From Lachnospiraceae bacterium (GTDB lineage: Bacteria; Bacillota; Clostridia; Lachnospirales; Lachnospiraceae), in the NCBI GenBank assembly GCA_029053015.1, contig JAIDHX010000013.1:53281-117280 (forward strand): a stretch of DNA of 64,000 bases, given 5' to 3'. The notes under the pieces are model-generated. The model saw nothing but the letters and a program-made list of their open reading frames with translations, made no database searches and was not told where the DNA came from. Numbering within the stretch: position 1 is the stretch's first letter; every line of letters starts with the position of its first letter. Shown here one piece after another: positions 8,139 to 15,342 of the stretch. Position numbers and translations under genes: made by a program.

Positions 8139-8951
8139 TCACTCCTTCTTTCTGAATATTGACGGTTTGATAATATTTAACGGCATATTGTTTCTGTCAA
8201 GCGTCTCCGTTGTTCCGATAAACAAATAGCCGCCGGGAATCAAAGCATCGCACACCTTTCGGAGCACCTCGCTTTTTGTCTTCTCATCAAAATATATCAT
8301 AACATTGCGCAAAAATATAGTGTGCATTTGCTTTTTAAAGGGAAAAGGATCCATCAGATTGAACTGGCGGAATAAAACCTCCTGCTTCAATTCCTCCGTC
8401 ACCTGATACTGACTGCCGCCTGCCACCGCTTTGAAAAAGTGCCGCTTCCACTGCTCCGGAAGGTTTTTAAGCTGTTCCGCACTGTAGACGCCGGCCATCG
8501 CCTGCTTTAACACCTTTGTAGAAATATCGGTTGCAAGTACCTTGGTGTCCCATTTGCCGCGCTCCAAACCAAAAAAGTCTGCCAGAACCATCGCTATCAT
8601 GTACGGTTCCTCGCCTGTAGAAGCCGCGCCGCACCAGATACGTAAATCTCTTTTTGCACTTTCCTTTGTTCTCAGCCATGGAAGCACCACACTCTTGAAA
8701 TACTCAAAATGCTCAAACTCACGCATAAAATACGTGTGATTCGTCGTCAGAAAATTCACCAGCATCTTTTCCTGTGTTCCGGTTGAGTCACTCTCCACCG
8801 CATCCATGTACTCGTGAAAATTCTTCCATCCATTGTGTTTCACGTAATTTTCCAGACGCCCGTTCACAATCACCTTTTTCTGGCTTAAATCAATGCCGTA
8901 GCGCTGTTTCATAAAAACCGAGATTCGTGAAAATTCCTCATCTGTTATCAC
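8139..8951 (-). CDS. cheR: Chemotaxis protein methyltransferase CheR
   Basis: The 270-residue enzyme methylates receptor glutamates with S-adenosylmethionine. An N-terminal helical CheR_N domain (about 1-70) precedes the Rossmann methyltransferase domain with the SAM motif IWCGAASTGEEPYMIAM (about 104-120), the LATDIS strand and the FLRNVMIYFD motif. The start is a GTG about nine bases after GGAGG. No CheR C-terminal pentapeptide-binding extension is present. Confidence 0.95.
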   Translation of the reverse strand: MITDEEFSRISVFMKQRYGIDLSQKKVIVNGRLENYVKHNGWKNFHEYMDAVESDSTGTQEKMLVNFLTTNHTYFMREFEHFEYFKSVVLPWLRTKESAKRDLRIWCGAASTGEEPYMIAMVLADFFGLERGKWDTKVLATDISTKVLKQAMAGVYSAEQLKNLPEQWKRHFFKAVAGGSQYQVTEELKQEVLFRQFNLMDPFPFKKQMHTIFLRNVMIYFDEKTKSEVLRKVCDALIPGGYLFIGTTETLDRNNMPLNIIKPSIFRKKE

Positions 8952-8989
8952 TTTTCTTTCCCTCCGCCAAAATAATGTATTTATTTATG

Positions 8990-10051
8990 TCAGCGTAATT
9001 GACGTGATATTTTACAACATATCTTGAAAATATCGGGATTAAATTTAACACCTGATTCTTCCCCCATAATGGCGAGTGCTTCCTCCCTGTCTGCATGACC
9101 GTCAGCAGTCAGCTCGCAATAGCGCATCACCACGGCGACAATCTGTGCCGCAAGCGGGATTTCATTCTCTCGCAGTCCTTCGGGATATCCGCCTCCATCC
9201 CATCTTTCATGATGGCAGCGGATGATTTCGACAGATATGTTGATAAAATCATTGTAATCACTGCTGCCGTGCAAATCGCTTAAAAGCTTCGCACCTATAC
9301 TGGTGTGGCTCTGCACAATGGCAGCATCCTCTTCGGACAATTCTGTCTTCTTTAATAACAACTCTCTCGGCACACCGATATTTCCGATATCGCAGAGCGG
9401 CGCCGCCAGCTCAATGGTATCAATATAGGTGTCCGAAATTTTTTCCTCAAACAGAGGCGAAAGCTGCATTCCCTGTGCCAGTGTCCTGCAGTTTTCCTGT
9501 ATACGTTTTAAATGCTCCTTTCCATAGAGTGAATTCTGTGCTGCAATATCGGCAAGGGCATAGAGAATACTCTTTTTCTCCTGCTCCATCTGTCTTAACT
9601 GTTCATTCACGGAAATCTGAAGACGACGGTTCATCGCCTTTAATTCTCTTGTCATCCCATGGAGTTTTAAGTGAACGCTGACCCGCGCCTGTACCTCCTC
9701 CGGAATAAACGGCTTTGTAATATAGTCCTCGCCGCCGTGTGAAAACCCTTCCACAATATCCTCGGAAGCATCAAAAGCAGATATAAATATAACAGGAATC
9801 TCCCGCGTCTCCTCATTTCCCTTTACTCTGCGGCATAATTCGTAACCATCCATCCCCGGCATGGAAATATCGCTTAAAATCAACTGCGGCGATGTCTCCT
9901 TTACAAGTCTGAGAGCTTCCTCACCATTTTCTGCCAAAACGGAACGGCAGCCGATATTATGTATAATCTCCTCCAGAATCACCCTGTTGATTTCAACGTC
10001 GTCCACGATAAGAACCGTTGCTCCTTCGGGAACCCCCTCGTTATAAATCAT
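8990..10051 (-). CDS. Response regulator with degenerate HD-GYP domain
   Basis: The 353-residue receiver (phospho-D61 in LSDISMPGMDGY, K113) is joined by a coiled coil (about 130-165) to an HD-GYP-type domain. HD-GYP proteins normally hydrolyse cyclic di-GMP. Here the defining His-Asp pair reads CD at 220-221, the following GK reads GN, and the late ADVYDA motif reads VMRYCE. H249, HHERWDGGGYP (280-290) and H180/R183 are kept. Loss of several metal ligands suggests a weak or inactive enzyme that may still bind nucleotide or partners. Its ATG overlaps the stop of the upstream kinase by four bases (ATGA). Confidence 0.88.
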   Translation of the reverse strand: MIYNEGVPEGATVLIVDDVEINRVILEEIIHNIGCRSVLAENGEEALRLVKETSPQLILSDISMPGMDGYELCRRVKGNEETREIPVIFISAFDASEDIVEGFSHGGEDYITKPFIPEEVQARVSVHLKLHGMTRELKAMNRRLQISVNEQLRQMEQEKKSILYALADIAAQNSLYGKEHLKRIQENCRTLAQGMQLSPLFEEKISDTYIDTIELAAPLCDIGNIGVPRELLLKKTELSEEDAAIVQSHTSIGAKLLSDLHGSSDYNDFINISVEIIRCHHERWDGGGYPEGLRENEIPLAAQIVAVVMRYCELTADGHADREEALAIMGEESGVKFNPDIFKICCKISRQLR

Positions 10052-11505
10052 GCGTGTACCTCCTCTGCCTGCAGAAAACTCTTTAATTCCTCAAATCCGG
10101 CTGTTATCCTGTCATAGTTTTCTTTTTGGACTGCCATCTTAAGTCTGAGAATCACACGTCCCACCTCATGAGGCGCACCCTCAGTAAGCTGTCGGATCGT
10201 ATCCATAAACATTTCAGCCTTTTCCCAGTTTTCCATCTCCACACACAAAATCAGCTTTGACAGCGCTTTCTTAAGCGCCTCCCTGTTTTGCGGTGTGCCA
10301 AACTGCTTTATGACTTCCCCGCCTTCACTGTCCTCCTGTTTGGAAACAGCCTGTACGCCTGACGTATAGCGGGACATGTTTACCGTGTCGGTATGCTGTT
10401 CGGCGTTCTTTTCCTCCTCGCAGGAACCGACCCATATTGAAAAAGAAAAAGTACTTCCCTTTCCCTTCTGGCTTTCCACGCCAATCCTGCCGCCCATCAG
10501 CTCTACAAGCTGCTTGCTGATGTTGAGCCCTAACCCTGTACCGCCGTATTTTCTGGAAATCGATGCATCGACCTGCGAAAAACTCTGGAATAATTTATCC
10601 TTATCCGCTTTGTCAATCCCGATTCCCGAATCTATCACAATAAAAAACAACTCTGTCCTGTCATTCATCTGCGCCGTCTTCAGCACTTCCAGCGTGACCT
10701 TCCCCACAGAAGTAAACTTCAGGGCGTTCGACAAAAGATTGTTGAGCACCTGCTTAATCCGAAGTTCGTCACCTATGACATATTCCGGCACATTGGGAGA
10801 CACTGTCATGAAAAACTCAAGACCCTTTTCCGTGATTTTCGCCGAATGTGTGCCTTTTACATAGTTTAACATCTCCCGCACATTAAAACGGCGCGGCTCA
10901 AGGGTAAATTTTCCGGCTTCCAGTTTGGAAAAATCAAGAATATTATCGATGATTTTATTCATGTCCACACAACAGCGCTCTATTATTCGAAGCGACTTCA
11001 TCGTGCGGCTGTCAATATCCTCGTCAAACAGCTCCTTTACATTGCCCAGCACCCCGTTGACCGGTGTACGGAGCTCATGCGTCACATTTGCGACAAATTC
11101 CGACTTGACTTTAAGGGCATGTTCTGCTTCCTGCTTTACCTGCGCAATCTCTCTTTTGAGATATTCCTTCTCCAACATGTCGTTTGCCATGCAGACATAG
11201 ACTTCCGGTGTGCTGCCGCTCTTTATGATTTTTGCCTCCACCGGAAAACAAGTAAGATTTCCCCGATACGCTACAAACTGTCTCGGCTCTTCGTCAAACG
11301 GATATTCTGTTGTAAAGGCATTTTCCTCTATTTTAAATTCGGTTGGAAAAACATCGGCGATACTGTGCCCGCACAGACCGCTTCTATATTCCAGTTTTTT
11401 TTCTGCCTCCGCGTTTGCATAGGATATTTTACCGGTTTCGTCAAACTCAAATATCATTTCCAACGCGGCTTTGACAGAAAGAGCACTGCAGCTGCCTTCT
11501 TCCAT
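10048..11505 (-). CDS. PAS-type sensor histidine kinase
   Basis: I take the ATG at 11505 as start because AGGAGG stands seven bases before it; the frame is open 18 codons further up. The product has 485 residues and no transmembrane segment, so it is cytoplasmic. The order is: PAS-like domain (about 10-105); HisKA with H-box FVANVTHELRTPVNG (about 140-155); HATPase with N-box NNLLSNALKF, G1 DSGIGI and G2 GGTGLGL; then a 100-residue helical C-terminal extension lacking an obvious phospho-His. It is flanked by two response regulators, which are likely partners. Confidence 0.9.
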   Translation of the reverse strand: MEEGSCSALSVKAALEMIFEFDETGKISYANAEAEKKLEYRSGLCGHSIADVFPTEFKIEENAFTTEYPFDEEPRQFVAYRGNLTCFPVEAKIIKSGSTPEVYVCMANDMLEKEYLKREIAQVKQEAEHALKVKSEFVANVTHELRTPVNGVLGNVKELFDEDIDSRTMKSLRIIERCCVDMNKIIDNILDFSKLEAGKFTLEPRRFNVREMLNYVKGTHSAKITEKGLEFFMTVSPNVPEYVIGDELRIKQVLNNLLSNALKFTSVGKVTLEVLKTAQMNDRTELFFIVIDSGIGIDKADKDKLFQSFSQVDASISRKYGGTGLGLNISKQLVELMGGRIGVESQKGKGSTFSFSIWVGSCEEEKNAEQHTDTVNMSRYTSGVQAVSKQEDSEGGEVIKQFGTPQNREALKKALSKLILCVEMENWEKAEMFMDTIRQLTEGAPHEVGRVILRLKMAVQKENYDRITAGFEELKSFLQAEEVHA

Positions 11506-11589
11506 CCATATACCTCCTGCATCCATAAATACATTGCAAGAAGGGCAACAAAAACACATATTTTTTGCTGCCCGCCGTTTGACAGAAAA

Positions 11590-12672
11590 TTAGGAAAAAG
11601 TAAACATCTTGATAACTTCCACAATATTGAAGAAGTCCTCTTTTGCAAGTGCAAAACATTCCAGTACATCCGGTGAAAACTGTCCGCATTCACCGTTCAT
11701 AATCATGTCGTAGGCTATGTTGTTGGCATAAGCACTCTTGTAAACTCTTGTGCTTACCAGCGCATCGTAAACATCTGCTATCGCAACAATCTGTGCACTG
11801 ATGGGAATTTCATCCCCTGCCAGATGGTCCGGATATCCGTTGCCATCCCACCTCTCGTGATGATACCTAACGATATCATAGCAGTGACGGTAAAAACCAC
11901 TATCCTGATTGTCCTTGAATTTTTCCAGTATGTCACAACCGATGGTCGTGTGGGTCTTCATAATTTCAAATTCTTCAGGGGTAAGGCGTCCCGGCTTTAA
12001 AAGAATAGCATCGGGAATACCGATTTTCCCAATATCATGCAGCGCGGAAGCTCTGGCAATCTCGTCTAACAGCTCCGGCGTCATGTTGTATTTGGGGAAA
12101 TACTTCATCAGATATTTTAACATAATTCTGGTAAAATATTTGATACGCCTGATATGTTCGCCTGTTTCAAGGCTTCTGAACTCAACTACGGAACTGAGCG
12201 CATCAATCATAAATTCGTTATTCTCACGAATTTTTCTCTCCTGCTCCCTGATAAGCTCCGCCTGCTTCTTCAGATTTGCTTCCATATTGTGCTTATTATC
12301 GTACAACTCGATAATATTTTTCGCCCTCCGCTGCACAATATGCGGATAAAAGGGCTTGTGCATAACATCAGCAACACCGTAAGCATACGCCTGATCATCG
12401 CTGTCGAGCACTTCCTCACCGGTAATCAGAATGACAGGAATCTTCTCCAAAAGGTCATGTTCCTTCATGTAATTGAGCACGCCGAAGCCATTTAACACCG
12501 GCATCATAATGTCAAGCAGAATCAATGCAATATTATGATTGTTCTGCAGGATCTCATTTGCCTCCTGTCCGTTTGAAGCCTCTAAAATCTCGTATTCCTC
12601 TTCAAAAACTCCGCTAAGTATGATGCGATTTACTTCTTCATCATCAACAATCAACATCTGACGCTTATCCAT
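11590..12672 (-). CDS. Response regulator with intact HD-GYP domain
   Basis: The 360-residue protein starts from the ATG at 12672, preceded by AGAGGAGA. The receiver (D10/D11, phospho-D54, K107) is followed by a coiled coil and a full HD-GYP domain with GEHIRR (171-176), HD at 212-213 in ALHDIGKIGIP, H241, HHERWDGNGYP (271-281) and AIADVYDAL (298-305). It should hydrolyse cyclic di-GMP, linking this phosphorelay to second-messenger control. This is the active counterpart of the degenerate paralogue two genes downstream. Confidence 0.93.
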   Translation of the reverse strand: MDKRQMLIVDDEEVNRIILSGVFEEEYEILEASNGQEANEILQNNHNIALILLDIMMPVLNGFGVLNYMKEHDLLEKIPVILITGEEVLDSDDQAYAYGVADVMHKPFYPHIVQRRAKNIIELYDNKHNMEANLKKQAELIREQERKIRENNEFMIDALSSVVEFRSLETGEHIRRIKYFTRIMLKYLMKYFPKYNMTPELLDEIARASALHDIGKIGIPDAILLKPGRLTPEEFEIMKTHTTIGCDILEKFKDNQDSGFYRHCYDIVRYHHERWDGNGYPDHLAGDEIPISAQIVAIADVYDALVSTRVYKSAYANNIAYDMIMNGECGQFSPDVLECFALAKEDFFNIVEVIKMFTFS

Positions 12673-12757
12673 ATCTTCTCCTCTTGAATCGTTGTTTAAT
12701 ATGATACTTTTTCTCACCTTCCACGTTACCATTGTTCCGTAAAAATGTCAATGAATT

Positions 12758-13138
12758 TTATGCCTGCGGCCTATTCTCTTCCAGAATTTTCCTAATGCGT
12801 CCGTATGCCTCTGCTAGCTCTGCAAAAACCGCTTCCACCTTTGCTGCATCCACATCGGCCGCGGCTTTGCCCCTTAACAATTCCGACATTTCAGAGGCTG
12901 CGGCGTTTATGGGATTTAATCCCAGATTTGCCGTAACGCCTTTCAATGTGTGCGCACCGCTGAAAGCCGCTTCATAATCCCGGTTTTTCAGGCTTTCCTG
13001 TATCTTGTTGAAGTTTTCGTCATCTAAAAACTTCATCACATATTTCATGTACATCGCCTCTTTGCCCATGAAACGCTTCAGTGTCGTTTCCACATCGGCA
13101 CCGTTTTCCTCCATCTGCTTCCTGAAATTTTCGTCCAT
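12758..13138 (-). CDS. Histidine phosphotransfer (Hpt) protein
   Basis: The 126-residue all-helical Hpt domain has phospho-acceptor H63 in the GAHTLKGVTANLGL motif. Hpt proteins carry phosphate between receiver domains. It is the first gene of the operon, directly behind a sigma-A type promoter, and precedes the HD-GYP regulator. With the PAS kinase it could form a multistep relay, or feed the CheY pool. Which receivers it serves cannot be read from sequence. Ribosome binding site: AAGGAGAGG. Confidence 0.92.
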   Translation of the reverse strand: MDENFRKQMEENGADVETTLKRFMGKEAMYMKYVMKFLDDENFNKIQESLKNRDYEAAFSGAHTLKGVTANLGLNPINAAASEMSELLRGKAAADVDAAKVEAVFAELAEAYGRIRKILEENRPQA

Positions 13139-13197
13139 GCTGCCTCTCCTTCTTTTTTATTTTCATTTCTGCATATTTTACAGCAAATTTTATCTTA

Positions 13198-13226
13198 ATT
13201 ATACTGCCTATTGACAGTTTTGTCCA
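13198..13226 (-). promoter_or_regulatory. Sigma-A type promoter of the hpt-che operon
   Basis: On the minus strand TGGACA (13221-13226) and TATAAT (13198-13203) are separated by 17 bases. The predicted start is near 13191, giving a leader of about 50 bases before hpt. It abuts the terminator of the tRNA unit. Confidence 0.8.
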
Positions 13227-13227
13227 C

Positions 13228-13265
13228 AAAAAATAGTGTCGGCAACCAAGGTTACCGGCACTGTC
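13228..13265 (-). terminator. Intrinsic terminator downstream of tRNA-Trp
   Basis: On the minus strand AGTG-CCGGTAACC pairs with GGTTGCCG-ACACT over a two-base spacer (with small mismatches), followed by TATTTTTT. It isolates the tRNA from the che operon. Confidence 0.8.
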
Positions 13266-13289
13266 TGCGATGCGTCCTGCACGCGCTAG

Positions 13290-13361
13290 CAGGGGAAGAG
13301 GGGATCGAACCCCCGTTTACGGTTTTGGAGACCGCCGCACTACCGCTGTACTATTCCCCTT
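13290..13361 (-). tRNA. tRNA-Trp (anticodon CCA)
   Basis: The minus-strand cloverleaf has acceptor AGGGGAA paired with TTCCCCT, and a D arm with AGCGGTAGT. The anticodon arm CGGTCTCCAAAACCG places CCA in the loop. The T arm is CGGGGGTTCGATCCCCT, and the discriminator is G. The 3' CCA is not encoded (the genome reads CTA). It sits alone, with its own promoter and terminator. Confidence 0.95.
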
Positions 13362-13411
13362 CATTCTGTTTATCAATGCCAAAACGCTAAGCCTTTGCAC
13401 CAACAGATTGT

Positions 13412-13440
13412 ATTATACCATAAGGCCCCTTGCAAGGCAA
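13412..13440 (-). promoter_or_regulatory. Promoter of tRNA-Trp
   Basis: On the minus strand TTGCCT (13435-13440) and a perfect TATAAT (13412-13417) are 17 bases apart. The predicted start is about 45 bases before the mature tRNA. It lies just after the radA stop codon. Confidence 0.7.
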
Positions 13441-13471
13441 GCAGAATTTTTTTGATTTTACGAGTAAAATT

Positions 13472-14842
13472 TTACCCGACAAATCCAATCGCATCCTGCA
13501 CGCTTGTCACTCCCGCTATACGGATGCCCTCCATCCCTTTCAACGCTTCCGCATTTGCCGCGGGAAGAATACAGAGGGTAAAGCCCAGCTTCTTTGCTTC
13601 CTGTACACGCTTTTCCGCCATACTCACCGCGCGCACCTCTCCGCTTAAACCAACCTCTCCGAAAACCACCGTCTTTTCGTCTATCGGCTTGTTGCGAAAG
13701 CTGGACACAATCGCCATCACCATGCCCAAATCCATGGCAGGCTCCATCAGCTTCATGCCGCCTGCGACGTTCACATAAGCGTCACAACCGCTCATCTGCA
13801 GACCAAGACGCTTTTCCAGCACTGCCATCAGCAGATTGACACGGTTAAAGTCGGTGCCGGTCGCCTGTCTTCTCGGAATCCCGAAGTTGCTGTGGCATAC
13901 AAGCGCCTGTATCTCCGTCATCAGAGGGCGCGTCCCTTCCACAGAGCATGCCACCACACAGCCGCACGCCCCTTCCGGCCTGCCGTTCAGCATAAACTCG
14001 GAAGGATTTTCCACCTGAATCAGTCCCTCCTCCTTCATCTCAAAGACGCCGATTTCATTGGTGGAGCCAAAACGATTCTTCACGCCGCGCAGAATCCGGT
14101 AGGATGCATGGCGGTCGCCCTCAAAGTAGAGCACCGTATCCACCATATGCTCTAACACCCTCGGTCCGGCAACGGTTCCCTCCTTCGTCACATGTCCGAC
14201 GATAAACACGGACACGCCCATGCCCTTTGCAAGCTGTAAAAGCACGCCGGTGGACTCCCGCACCTGGGAAACGCTGCCCGGCGCCGCTGAAACATTTTCA
14301 TTGTACATCGTCTGGATGGAGTCGATGATAACCACCTTTGGCGTATATTTCTTGATGGTCTCCTCTATAATCTCCAGATTTGTCTCACAAAAAAGAAGCA
14401 GATTGTCATTAAACGCGCCGATACGCTCCGCCCGCATTTTAATCTGCTTTAGGGATTCCTCCCCCGATATGTAAAGCACCCGGTTTCCGTCAAGCGCCAT
14501 AAAACGGCACATCTGCAAAAGCAGGGTGGACTTGCCTATCCCCGGGTCGCCGCCCACTAATGTGAGGGAGCCTGCCACCACACCGCCGCCCAACACTCTG
14601 TCAAGCTCCTGTATGCCGGTGGACAGCCTGTCCTCCTCGTTCATTTCAATTTCCGACAGCACGGCAGGCTCCCGCCTTACCGTGCCGCCGCTCATACCGC
14701 CTTTCTTCAGGGAAACCGTGCTGACCTGCTCCTCCACAAAGGTGTTCCACTCCCGGCAGCCCGGGCACTGTCCCATCCACTTCGGAGATTCATAACCGCA
14801 GTTCTGGCAGAAAAAACAAGTACTCTTTTTTCCCTTTGCCAT
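13472..14842 (-). CDS. radA: DNA repair protein RadA
   Basis: The 456-residue RecA-like ATPase promotes branch migration in recombinational repair. It has an N-terminal zinc finger (C12, C15, C26, C29), Walker A GGDPGIGKST (about 97-106), the RadA-specific KNRFGSTNEIG motif (about 255) and a C-terminal Lon-like domain. The length is normal for RadA. It lies 17 bases after the small conserved gene and forms the last gene of the gntR-clpC unit. Confidence 0.97.
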   Translation of the reverse strand: MAKGKKSTCFFCQNCGYESPKWMGQCPGCREWNTFVEEQVSTVSLKKGGMSGGTVRREPAVLSEIEMNEEDRLSTGIQELDRVLGGGVVAGSLTLVGGDPGIGKSTLLLQMCRFMALDGNRVLYISGEESLKQIKMRAERIGAFNDNLLLFCETNLEIIEETIKKYTPKVVIIDSIQTMYNENVSAAPGSVSQVRESTGVLLQLAKGMGVSVFIVGHVTKEGTVAGPRVLEHMVDTVLYFEGDRHASYRILRGVKNRFGSTNEIGVFEMKEEGLIQVENPSEFMLNGRPEGACGCVVACSVEGTRPLMTEIQALVCHSNFGIPRRQATGTDFNRVNLLMAVLEKRLGLQMSGCDAYVNVAGGMKLMEPAMDLGMVMAIVSSFRNKPIDEKTVVFGEVGLSGEVRAVSMAEKRVQEAKKLGFTLCILPAANAEALKGMEGIRIAGVTSVQDAIGFVG

Positions 14843-14859
14843 CTTCGTTTCCTTTCCGC

Positions 14860-15273
14860 CTATGCCTGTGTAATTTCTACAGGCACCTCGCCCGCTCCGG
14901 CAAGCTCCACGCTCAGGCTGAGCTTTCCACCGAGATTTGTGCGCATTTTTCCGATATTGTTACCGCCTGCAGACACCTCATATTCCGTATCGTCCTTTAA
15001 GCCGACGGTGAGCTGTGCATCCTCAGCGCCTTCTACCACAAACGAAACGCCCTTTTCCGTCTCCTTAAACCCAATCACACTGGTGCCCGGAACGGACTCA
15101 TACAAAAACATGCTGTTCTTTTCAAGCTTTGTCATCGCCTGATAGGTCTTTACCTTGTACAAATCCCCCGCATGTTCAAAATCCTCTACCTTTGTTTTCT
15201 GTGCCAGCTCGTGATTGCCAAAGCTGATTGTGCCGTTTTCTTCAGCACGAAGTAATTCTGCAACGATTGCCAT
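14860..15273 (-). CDS. Conserved small protein between clpC and radA
   Basis: The 137-residue soluble protein has no signal or membrane segment and an N-terminal MAIVAELLRAEENGTISFGNHEL. From memory, relatives occur next to clpC or radA in Lachnospiraceae and are sometimes labelled endosialidase, a label I do not trust. The predicted content is mostly beta strand, with a GGKLSLSVEL segment near the end. Ribosome binding site: AGGAGG. Its conserved place in a ClpC/RadA operon hints at a stress or repair link, but no function can be assigned. Confidence 0.75.
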   Translation of the reverse strand: MAIVAELLRAEENGTISFGNHELAQKTKVEDFEHAGDLYKVKTYQAMTKLEKNSMFLYESVPGTSVIGFKETEKGVSFVVEGAEDAQLTVGLKDDTEYEVSAGGNNIGKMRTNLGGKLSLSVELAGAGEVPVEITQA

Positions 15274-15342
15274 CTGTATATCCTCCTGATTTCAGGGCTT
15301 TTCCCCTGTAAATATAACTATAGTATAATATAAATCCGCCGT

